Assembly: GCA_947385425.1 (NCBI GenBank)
Contig: CANDKY010000007.1
Location: 1-61,659, forward strand
Source: an uncultured Lachnospiraceae bacterium
Lineage (GTDB): Bacteria; Bacillota; Clostridia; Lachnospirales; Lachnospiraceae
Length of the DNA stretch: 61,659 nt
Direction: 5' to 3'
The notes under the pieces were generated by a model. The model did not search any database. It was given only the letters and a program-made list of their open reading frames with translations, and was not told where the DNA came from. Made by a program: the position numbers and the translations under genes. Every line of letters begins with the position of its first letter. Within the stretch, counting starts at the first letter, position 1. Shown here piece by piece: positions 26,401 through 33,157 of the stretch.

Positions 26401-27397
26401 GGCGGATATGCAGTATGGCGAGGTACAGATATACGATATCGGCATTACGTTTTCCGACGGGGTGCATAAGGCGGATATGGAGCAACTGAAGGCGGAGAGC
26501 GGCGGCAGGCTGTCACGGATCTCCTGCCTTTATGAGCAGAGCGTGGATCTGGATTTTGGCGGCAGGACAAAATCCGTTTATATGGAAATTGCGGAAGATG
26601 AAACGGAAATGGGGGCTTTTGTGAAGCTGCATTCAAAAGACGGGGAAGAAATCCCTTATCCCGGAGAGGGGGAGGCTGTCCTGACGGCGAAAATAGCGGA
26701 AAATATGGGTATTAAGGCGGGGGATGAAGTGGTTTTGCGTGATAACGGGCAAAACCGCCTTACCGTGAAAGTTTCGGCTTTGTGCGAGAATTTCGTTTCT
26801 AATTATATTTATGTAGGAAAAGGAACCTATGAGCGGCAGATGGGCGGGGAACCGGAATATAAGACTGCCTTTGCGGCTGTGGAAGAAGGGGCGGATATCC
26901 ATGAAGCGGCGGCTGATATTGCCGATATGGATAATGTGCTGGCTGTTTCCGTGGCGGAGGATATGCGGCAGCGGATCGGTTCAATGATGGAGAGTATGGA
27001 TTATATTGTGATGCTGATTATTGCCTGTGCGGGGAGCCTGGCTTTCATCGTGCTTTATAACCTGACGAATATCAATATCACGGAGCGTATCAGGGAAATT
27101 GCAACAATTAAGGTCCTTGGATTCTATGCGAAGGAAACGGCAGACTATGTGTTCCGGGAGAATCTGGTGCTGACGGGAATAGGCGCGGCAGCCGGCCTTG
27201 GCCTGGGGAAATGGCTGCACTGGTTTGTCATGTACAATGTAAATATTGACATGATTTCCTTCAAAACGGTGATAAAGCCGGCCAGTTATCTGTGGAGTAT
27301 TTTGCTGACTTTTGTTTTTGCATTGCTGGTGAACGGTTTTATGTATTTCAAGCTGGAGAAGATTAATATGGCAGAAGCGCTGAAATCTATCGAATGA
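23462..27397 (+). CDS. FtsX-fold ABC permease with giant coiled-coil insert
   Basis: A 1311-residue permease. One N-terminal transmembrane helix (about 17-37) is followed by a MacB-like periplasmic-core region (to about 255) and a roughly 500-residue extracytoplasmic coiled coil (about 258-755). Two FtsX-type membrane blocks follow (about 779-905 and 1165-1305). The coil is built of heptads: first QEAELEE/QEEALSG-like units, then LQAGKEQ/LADGRAE-like units with a Gly at the same place in each heptad. This Gly-heptad pattern resembles repeats in YhgE/Pip-type surface proteins. The protein probably spans much of the cell wall. It works with the ATPase just upstream. Confidence 0.88.
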   Translation: MGSGMWKTTIREIKGSFGRYAAILAIVMLGVGLFSGLKATTPAMIITENDYLEDQNFFDFRLLSTIGFEEEDVEELAQAEEIAEAEGAVSADAICTFGDGGNESVYKFHTVPAEINRVVLVAGRMPESADECLLDSAVYGEDAIGTRITVTENNGEDTLEMFRDRTFTAVGIVRSPYYINFERGTASIGDGKITAFIYVSKEAFDCDYLTEIYVTLEQKYDVYTDEYEDYIDSFQDEMENRARKLVQDRYEGIVEDAWEKIDDAQAELEEKTADAERELADVWQEILDGEQELLDGEQELSDGEREIADGKKEIADHEQEILDAERELSEGEREIQEKEAEIGDADEEIRFHEWEVFDNEIKLAGARDELEQGRELLDEKEAMLLQAEKELLETETELAGQEAELEEQEKALAQQEAVMEEQEAALSQQEGILSAQEEALSGQETELAEKEAELARQEEALSGQETELAAREAELASQEAGLMAQEGELNGRKEELEQAYAMQAISREQYEEGMGQVQAGMEQLAEGMAQLQAGKEQLQAGKEQVQAAWGQLQAGKEQLQAGREQLAEGKAQTEAGKEQLQAGKEQLAAGKEQLEAGKAQIQDGLDRLRAGLSQIQDGKGEIQDGKEQIADGRDKIARNEDLLVSAEGELEAGKGEVEKARNELEDGKAELEKAKTELADGRAEMADGKEELARAKTDLENARTKLEEGKADLEEGKTELADAKVEYWDAKAEFEEEVADARQKIRDAQEELADLEEPEDYVLTRNTNVGYACYESDSNIVAAIANVFPVFFFLVAALICMTTMNRMVEEQRTQIGVLKALGYRNGAIMGKYLFYAGSAAAIGAAVGCLGGTWLFPKVIWLGYSIMYSMGDIDYFFDVRLSVIALAAALLCSMGAAWLSCRYELYSVPASLIRPKAPKSGKRIFLERITFIWKRMKFLHKVSVRNIVRYKKRFLMMVLGISGCTALLVTGFGIRDSVADVADMQYGEVQIYDIGITFSDGVHKADMEQLKAESGGRLSRISCLYEQSVDLDFGGRTKSVYMEIAEDETEMGAFVKLHSKDGEEIPYPGEGEAVLTAKIAENMGIKAGDEVVLRDNGQNRLTVKVSALCENFVSNYIYVGKGTYERQMGGEPEYKTAFAAVEEGADIHEAAADIADMDNVLAVSVAEDMRQRIGSMMESMDYIVMLIIACAGSLAFIVLYNLTNINITERIREIATIKVLGFYAKETADYVFRENLVLTGIGAAAGLGLGKWLHWFVMYNVNIDMISFKTVIKPASYLWSILLTFVFALLVNGFMYFKLEKINMAEALKSIE

Positions 27398-27421
27398 CCG
27401 GGAGAGGGCGGGTGCGCTCTG

Positions 27422-27450
27422 TTGCGGCGGGTTGGCAGATGGTATATAAT
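27422..27450 (+). promoter_or_regulatory. Promoter ahead of the MalY-like gene
   Basis: TTGCGG (27422-27427) and TATAAT (27445-27450) are 17 bases apart, 57 bases before the ATG. Confidence 0.6.
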
Positions 27451-27506
27451 ATATTTGGAACTGATGTTGCGGCTATAGGGAGAACAGAGAAAAGAGAGGT
27501 ACAGTT

Positions 27507-28712
27507 ATGAAGTATAATTTTACGGATATTATTGACCGGGGGGATAAGGACGCGATTGCGGCGTCGGTGATCCCCTTCCGGGATGTGCAGGTGAAGGAGG
27601 GGTTCAGCAGGCTGCCTATGTGGGTGGCGGATATGAATTTCGCGACAGCACCGTCGATTCCGCGGAAGATAGCGGAAAGGGTGGCACATCCCCTGTATGG
27701 TTATTTTGAACCGCGGGAAGAGTATTATGATGCGATTATCCGCTGGCAGGAGAAGCGGCATGGGGTGCAGGGGCTGACAAAGGAGTGCATCGGTTATGAA
27801 AACGGTGTGCTGGGCGGGGTGATCAGTGCGCTGAATGTGTTTTGTTCCAGGGGGGATAAGGTAATGCTCCATTCGCCGACTTATGTCGGTTTTACAGGCA
27901 GCATCGAAAATAACGGCTACGATATCGTGCATTCCCCGCTGCGGAAGGATGAGGACGGCATCTGGCGGATGGATTTTGAGGATATGGAGTCGAAACTCAG
28001 GGAGCAGAATATTCATGCGGCAGTATTCTGTTCGCCCCATAACCCGTGCGGCAGGGTTTGGGAACGGTGGGAAGTGGAACGCGCCATGGAACTGTTTGAG
28101 AAGTATCATGTGTATGTAGTGGCGGATGAGATATGGTCGGATATTATTCTTGGGGAAAATACGCATATCCCGGTGCAGTCAGTGTCGGAAGATGCCAGGA
28201 TGCGGACCGTCGCGCTTTATGCGCCGACCAAGACGTTTAACCTTGCGGGGTTAATCGGCAGTTATCATATTATATATAACCCATGGATCAGGGACAGGGT
28301 TATGAAGGAGTCTTCCCTTTCCCATTATAATTCCATGAATGTCCTGTCCATGTATGCTTTGATTGGCGCATACAGTGAAGAAGGGATGGAGTGGGCGGAT
28401 GAGCTGTGTTTGGTATTGGGTGAAAATGTGGAATATGCCTGCCGGTATATCAGGGAAAACTTCCCCGGAGTGGAGGTGGGTACGCCGCAGGGGACTTATA
28501 TGCTGCTTCTGGACTGCAGTGAATGGTGCCGCAGGAACGGAAAGACGATAGATGAAGTACAGAGGGCGGGCGTGGAAGCAGGTGTAATCTGGCAGGATGG
28601 GAGACCGTTCCACAGCCCGTGCGGTATACGTTTGAATGTGGCGCTGCCTAAGGCATTGCTTATGGAGGCGATGGATCGCCTGAGTAAATATGTGTTTGTG
28701 CCTATTTCATAA
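27507..28712 (+). CDS. MalY/PatB family PLP-dependent C-S lyase or aminotransferase
   Basis: A 401-residue fold-type I PLP enzyme of the MalY/PatB group, which usually splits cystathionine or related C-S bonds and may transaminate. The PMWVADMNF N-terminal motif, the CSPHNPCGR substrate/PLP segment (about 174-182), VADEIWSDI (about 204-212) and the PLP lysine in APTKTFNLAG (about Lys243) are present. AGAGAGG precedes the ATG. Its end overlaps the convergent GH172 gene by 11 bases. The exact substrate is unknown. Confidence 0.88.
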   Translation: MKYNFTDIIDRGDKDAIAASVIPFRDVQVKEGFSRLPMWVADMNFATAPSIPRKIAERVAHPLYGYFEPREEYYDAIIRWQEKRHGVQGLTKECIGYENGVLGGVISALNVFCSRGDKVMLHSPTYVGFTGSIENNGYDIVHSPLRKDEDGIWRMDFEDMESKLREQNIHAAVFCSPHNPCGRVWERWEVERAMELFEKYHVYVVADEIWSDIILGENTHIPVQSVSEDARMRTVALYAPTKTFNLAGLIGSYHIIYNPWIRDRVMKESSLSHYNSMNVLSMYALIGAYSEEGMEWADELCLVLGENVEYACRYIRENFPGVEVGTPQGTYMLLLDCSEWCRRNGKTIDEVQRAGVEAGVIWQDGRPFHSPCGIRLNVALPKALLMEAMDRLSKYVFVPIS

Positions 28713-29730
28713 TCATATCCGAATCATCAGGCAATGGTTTCAGCGGTTCATGGGGCAGGGTCTGATACCAGAAGGCCACGGAAGTATAATCGTCATACCG
28801 GGGGCCTGTCCATCCAAGGTTGTCCAGGGTCATCCGGAAGCCGGTTTCGAAATGGATGGGATCCGTGACGTGGAAACGGTACAATAAAAACCGCTGCTGC
28901 CCATTATAGAAAGCGGAATTATCCCCCAGGATGGCGAACATTCCGGTATAGAGGCCGCTGTAGGTCTGATACCTTTTCAGGTGGATATCGTTGCCAAACC
29001 CGTAGGAGCCTCCGAAATAATCTTCCGTGCCGGTGTAATGGATGGAGGGGTATTTATCATCATCGATGTACATCCGCGCCTCGCCTTCTACCCAGCAGGT
29101 ATTGGCGCCGTTCATGCCGGCGGCCAGGGTCAGTCCGGCAAACTGGCCTTTTCCTCTGATTTGGTCAATGACCGTGTAGGAATGCCCTTTCCGGACGGGG
29201 TGTTCCTGGCGGTAGGATGCATGGAAGTAACCGGTATTTTCCGGCAGGGAGCGGTAACAGCCGGTGATAATATAATACAGGGTTTTGGCTTCACTGCTTC
29301 GGTTTTCCATGGAAATCCGGCAATGTTTGTGAAAAGGCATCTGCCAGTAACAGTTTAACCCCCTGCCGGGTGCTGCCAGAATTTTGGCTGAGTTTAAAAC
29401 CGGATATTTTCCGTCCCGGTCTTCAAAGTTTTCGTCGTAGGCGCAGCCGAAAAAAGCGGAAACGGGAGCCTCCACCGACGGGGTTTCATCGTTGTCCCAG
29501 TAAATCCGCAGGATGAAGCTGTGCCCTACATATCCGGTAAACCAGACGCTCTGGATAACGCCCGGGCCATCGGTATCCAGAAGAGTAACCGTTTCGCCGG
29601 GGGCGATGTCTATGCAGGGGCGGAGTTTGGTGCAGTCCCCGCCTCTGGAACCCCCGCTCCTTGCGCCGGTCGGGTTTTCCGTGGAAAAAGCAAAGGTTTT
29701 TATATCCTGAATCAAAGTTAATTCGTCCAT
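28702..29730 (-). CDS. DUF2961 (GH172-type) glycoside hydrolase
   Basis: A 342-residue protein of the DUF2961 family, now recognised as glycoside hydrolase family 172, acting on alpha-fructofuranosyl or D-arabinofuranosyl linkages in characterised members. Family-typical stretches are SRGGDCTKLRPCIDI (about 27-41), GPGVIQSVWFTG (about 55-66), AAPGRGLNCYWQMPF (about 118-132) and HYTGTEDYFGGSYGFG (about 231-246). There is no signal peptide, so it acts in the cytosol or on imported sugars. AGGAGG precedes the ATG. DegV follows downstream. Confidence 0.85.
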   Translation of the reverse strand: MDELTLIQDIKTFAFSTENPTGARSGGSRGGDCTKLRPCIDIAPGETVTLLDTDGPGVIQSVWFTGYVGHSFILRIYWDNDETPSVEAPVSAFFGCAYDENFEDRDGKYPVLNSAKILAAPGRGLNCYWQMPFHKHCRISMENRSSEAKTLYYIITGCYRSLPENTGYFHASYRQEHPVRKGHSYTVIDQIRGKGQFAGLTLAAGMNGANTCWVEGEARMYIDDDKYPSIHYTGTEDYFGGSYGFGNDIHLKRYQTYSGLYTGMFAILGDNSAFYNGQQRFLLYRFHVTDPIHFETGFRMTLDNLGWTGPRYDDYTSVAFWYQTLPHEPLKPLPDDSDMIMK

Positions 29731-29745
29731 GTCAGAAACCTCCTG

Positions 29746-30654
29746 TTAATGTGTGTGTATTCCTTTTTCAATAATCCCGAAACCCAGAGGGTAGGGGCCG
29801 GTGTGTACGCCTATGGTAGCACCGATTTGGTAAACGGGTATTTCCTTTATGTCATAGCCGTTTTCCTGTAAAACGTCCAGGGCATGGTCGCGGAAAGCAA
29901 AGCCTTCCTCCCTGTCATATCCGTATCCGACTGCAATGCTGAAACAGTCGATGCCCAGGCCGCTTTCTTTTAGATATTCCAACAAAAGTTCCAGGGCCTT
30001 TTTTGTTGTGTTTTTCCGTCCCCTGCCAATGCCGGAGGGGAAAATTTCACCCTGCTTTAAGGTGATGACAGGGCGGATGTTCAGGACGCTTCCTGCGAGG
30101 GCGGCGACTTTGCCGATACGCCCTCCATGTTTCAAATATTCCATATCCCCTACGGTGAAGAAGATTCTTCCGGTGCTTTTGATTTCTTCTAAACGTTTTA
30201 CCGTATCCGGATAATTGACGCCGCTGTCCCGGAGGCTTGCCGCTTCCAGGACATATTGGCCCTGCAGCACCGTATTGATTGTGGCGTCAATAACTGTAAT
30301 TTCCGCTTGCGGATATTTTTCCAGCACCAGCGACCGGGCGTTCAGGGCTGACTGCATGGAACCGCTGAATTTGGTGGTGATGCAGATGCAGATTACCGGT
30401 ATCCCTGCCTGTGCGAAGGGCAGGAACGCTTCCTCAAAATCCTGGATGGAGGGCATGGAGGATTTCGGGAATACCCCCTTATTGTCTACCATTTGCTGAT
30501 AAAAATCCCTTATATTGATTTCCACGTTTTCCTTCATATAATGTTCATCGTCAAAGGAAACATAAAACGGCACTACCGTGATCTTTTTTTCGCGCGCCAG
30601 CTCCGGCGGCAGGTCGCAGGAGCCGTCGCTTATAATATGAAATGCTTCGCTCAT
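29746..30654 (-). CDS. DegV family fatty-acid-binding protein
   Basis: A 302-residue EDD-fold protein of the DegV family; characterised members (FakB) bind fatty acids for the kinase FakA. The N-terminal HIISDGSCDLPPELA, the FPKSSMPS segment (about 80-87), the TTKFSGSMQSA segment (about 111-121) and the C-terminal GVHTGPYPLGFG are typical. The start was placed at ATG 30654 with AAAGG upstream rather than at a TTG three codons earlier. The GH172 gene starts 15 bases past its stop on the same strand. Confidence 0.9.
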   Translation of the reverse strand: MSEAFHIISDGSCDLPPELAREKKITVVPFYVSFDDEHYMKENVEINIRDFYQQMVDNKGVFPKSSMPSIQDFEEAFLPFAQAGIPVICICITTKFSGSMQSALNARSLVLEKYPQAEITVIDATINTVLQGQYVLEAASLRDSGVNYPDTVKRLEEIKSTGRIFFTVGDMEYLKHGGRIGKVAALAGSVLNIRPVITLKQGEIFPSGIGRGRKNTTKKALELLLEYLKESGLGIDCFSIAVGYGYDREEGFAFRDHALDVLQENGYDIKEIPVYQIGATIGVHTGPYPLGFGIIEKGIHTH

Positions 30655-30977
30655 ATCAAACAACCTTTCATTTTTGTATTTTCCGGTGTGTAACTACCTC
30701 AGGGATGTGAGATAGGGATGCTGGAATATAGAATACAATACTATGCTTTTGCATAAAAATCAACTGCATTTATGCTGATATATTACAATTTGCAACATTA
30801 TGCTTATTATAAGTAGTTATTGATACCATATATGCGGGGGCACCGTGAGAGGATGTGTGCCCGGATGGTGAAAATGGGATTTAAACAGGTTCTTGAATGG
30901 ACAGGGTGCCGATGGGGAAAAACAGGAAAGTAACAAAAGCAGCCGGTATGTATATATTGGTAAAAAAGGTTTTTATT
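30655..30977. other. Divergent intergenic region, no gene seen
   Basis: This 323-base AT-rich stretch separates degV-like (-) from the SOD-like gene (+). It contains weak promoter-like sequences (TTACAA at 30784 with TTATAA 18 bases on) and a GGGGGCACC/GTGCCC-like imperfect stem near 30836-30872. No convincing ORF or RNA was recognised. Confidence 0.4.
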
Positions 30978-31469
30978 ATGGTTCAGTTTACACCACGTCT
31001 TACCTTCGTTAAAATATTGGAGAAAAACCGCCCTCGGGCTGTAGCATGGGTAACAGGAAATGATATGAACCCGCAGTTAAGCGGCCTGGTAAAATTTTAT
31101 GATACGCCTTATGGCGGTGTTCTTGCGGAGGCGGAGATTTTCGGCCTGCCCAATGCGGCGGAACAGTATGCCACGGATTTCTATGCTATGCATATTCATG
31201 AGAGCGGGGATTGTTCCGGAGATTTTGAAAATACGGGAGGACATTACAATCCGGCCGGGCAGCCGCATCCCCGGCATGCGGGTGATTTGGTCCCGCTGCT
31301 TGGGAATGCAGGCTATGCATGGGCTGCTTTCTATGATAAAAGGTTTTCCATTGACGATATAATCGGAAAAGCCGTGGTTATCCATGCGCAGGCAGATGAT
31401 TTTACTACCCAGCCCTCCGGCGGTTCCGGAGGGAAAATAGGGTGCGGGGAGATACGGGCGGAAGAGTAG
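30978..31469 (+). CDS. Cu/Zn superoxide dismutase-like protein, no export signal
   Basis: A 163-residue protein with the Cu/Zn-SOD fold. Metal ligands are present in order: HIHESGDC (two Cu His), GGHYNP (bridging His), PHPRHAGD (Zn His, His, Asp) and VVIHA (Cu His); the disulfide pair Cys of HESGDC and IGCGE are kept. The substrate-guiding arginine before the last Cys is a lysine (GGKIGCGEI). No signal peptide is visible, so it would be cytosolic, unusual for bacterial Cu/Zn SODs. AAAAAGG precedes ATG 30978; earlier ATGs at 30897 and 30948 are possible. Confidence 0.82.
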   Translation: MVQFTPRLTFVKILEKNRPRAVAWVTGNDMNPQLSGLVKFYDTPYGGVLAEAEIFGLPNAAEQYATDFYAMHIHESGDCSGDFENTGGHYNPAGQPHPRHAGDLVPLLGNAGYAWAAFYDKRFSIDDIIGKAVVIHAQADDFTTQPSGGSGGKIGCGEIRAEE

Positions 31470-31513
31470 CAGCCGCCGCCGGTGCAGGAAAGGGTAAGTT
31501 ATGCCCGAATTGT

Positions 31514-31542
31514 TTGGCATGGGGCAGCAGGTATGGTATAAT
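31514..31542 (+). promoter_or_regulatory. Strong promoter upstream of MITE-2 copy A
   Basis: TTGGCA (31514-31519) and TATAAT (31537-31542) are 17 bases apart. A transcript from here would run through MITE-2 copy A toward the DUF6056 gene. Confidence 0.6.
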
Positions 31543-31574
31543 ACCTGTATGCCCCGATTTGTCTGTTTGGCAAT

Positions 31575-31674
31575 TTATACGGCATACCAGTTAAATTTAC
31601 AGTATGCCCCGACTGCAGACCGCCAGCCAAGTACCTTTCGGGTTGCGTTACTGTAAATTCCGGCGGTCTGCAGT
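31575..31674 (-). repeat. MITE-2 repeat, copy A
   Basis: About 100 bases whose reverse complement matches 40452-40551 at roughly 85-90 percent. The copy has a perfect 13-bp inverted repeat, ACTGCAGACCGCC (31612-31624) with its complement at 31662-31674, and no ORF. It sits between two promoters ahead of the DUF6056 gene. Confidence 0.8.
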
Positions 31675-31731
31675 ATAGTAATGGAAGGGCAGAGGAATAT
31701 TCCGTTATGGCGTGCGGGACGACAATGTTTG

Positions 31732-31760
31732 TTGAAATGCCGGATACATTTTGCTATAAT
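31732..31760 (+). promoter_or_regulatory. Promoter ahead of the DUF6056 gene
   Basis: TTGAAA (31732-31737) and TATAAT (31755-31760) are 17 bases apart, 45 bases before the ATG. Confidence 0.65.
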
Positions 31761-31804
31761 TGTTAATACATGGCCGCGGGGGCGGGAACGGAACGGAGGT
31801 AGAA

Positions 31805-33157
31805 ATGAAAAGGGTATATTTCGGAGACAGGGCGCGGAAAGCCGTTTTTTTTGCGCTGGTTGCGATAAGCTTTGCGGCGATATGGATATATAATTGCCTG
31901 ACACCGCTGATGTCGGATGATTTGCTGTTCCGGCCGTCGGATTACCATTCTGTGCTGGATATCTTCCGTCTGGAATATGAGCAGTACATGACATGGAACG
32001 GGAGATCCGTGCTGCAGATAATTTTGAAAATATTCAGCCTGATGCCGAAATGGGTGTTTAATTTGTGCAATAGCCTGTGTTTTGTTATCTTATCGCTTTT
32101 GATTTATGCGAATGTGAGCGGGGGTAAGAAATACGATGGCTTTCTCTATGTGCTGATCCATCTTCTGCTCTGGAATTTCAGCGTGGAGTTTGACCAGACG
32201 GTGCTTTGGATGGGCGGGGCATGCAATTATTTGTGGGGAATCGTTATACTGCTGGGATTTCTTACCTGTTTCCGCTACTTTTTGGAATGGGAACCCAAGC
32301 CGGGACGGGGATCCTGGATAAGCGTTTTCCTTTTTTTCTTCGGGGTGCTGGCCGGATGGGGGAATGAGAATACCTCTGGAGGCGGTATTTTGATTGCCCT
32401 GCTGTATACGTTCTTTTTTTACATGGAAAGAAAAAAAATTCATCCCTGGACGGCCGCGGGGATTGCGGGGATGGCTGTCGGGTTCCTCTTTCTGCTGCTG
32501 GCTCCGGGGAATAAGGCGCGGGGGGAGCTGATGCTGCTGGACGAATCATACAGTGGAATCATGGCTTATGTGAGCAGGGGGCTGAAGATTAATAAGGCGG
32601 TGAACCGGTATATGATGGTTTATATCGCGGTGATCTGTCTGCTGTGTGCTTATTTCTTTTATAAACGGAAGAAGCTGGCGGAATTAAAGGATACATTTAT
32701 ATTCAGCCTGGCGGGGCTGGCTACGAGTTATGTACTGATTTTAACGCCGGAACCTATGCCGCGGGCATATTTTGGGGCGAATATCTTTTTTGCCGTGGCG
32801 TGTATCCGGCTGATTTGTATGATACCCAGGGAAGAAGTGCTGTTGTATTCACTGAAAACGGGAGGGATTGCGGCTGCGGCCATATGGATGTTTTTCTCTT
32901 ATACAGAGAATGGGGCGAACCTGGCGCGGATTATGCGGGAAGTCAATGAAAGAGAGGCTTATATTCTGGAGCAGACAGGCATGGGCAATACGGATCTGAC
33001 ACTTCCGATGCTGCGGCCGGAGTTTCAGACAGAATATAGTTTCATGTACGAGAATGATATATCTGAGGAAAAGAGCTTTTGGATTAACGAAGTGTTCTGC
33101 CTGAAATATGGTTTGGACAGGATAGAGGCGATACCGCGGGAGGAATGGGATGATTAG
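31805..33157 (+). CDS. DUF6056 family polytopic membrane protein
   Basis: A 450-residue membrane protein with about ten hydrophobic segments. Early acidic motif PLMSDDLLF (about 33-41) and the later GWGNENTSGGG segment resemble GT-C-type membrane glycosyltransferases. The family (DUF6056) is found near surface-polysaccharide genes, and a role in adding sugars from lipid donors is an inference. GGAGG lies six bases before ATG 31805. The stop overlaps the ATG of the ABC transporter by eight bases, so the two are translationally coupled. Confidence 0.75.
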   Translation: MKRVYFGDRARKAVFFALVAISFAAIWIYNCLTPLMSDDLLFRPSDYHSVLDIFRLEYEQYMTWNGRSVLQIILKIFSLMPKWVFNLCNSLCFVILSLLIYANVSGGKKYDGFLYVLIHLLLWNFSVEFDQTVLWMGGACNYLWGIVILLGFLTCFRYFLEWEPKPGRGSWISVFLFFFGVLAGWGNENTSGGGILIALLYTFFFYMERKKIHPWTAAGIAGMAVGFLFLLLAPGNKARGELMLLDESYSGIMAYVSRGLKINKAVNRYMMVYIAVICLLCAYFFYKRKKLAELKDTFIFSLAGLATSYVLILTPEPMPRAYFGANIFFAVACIRLICMIPREEVLLYSLKTGGIAAAAIWMFFSYTENGANLARIMREVNEREAYILEQTGMGNTDLTLPMLRPEFQTEYSFMYENDISEEKSFWINEVFCLKYGLDRIEAIPREEWDD

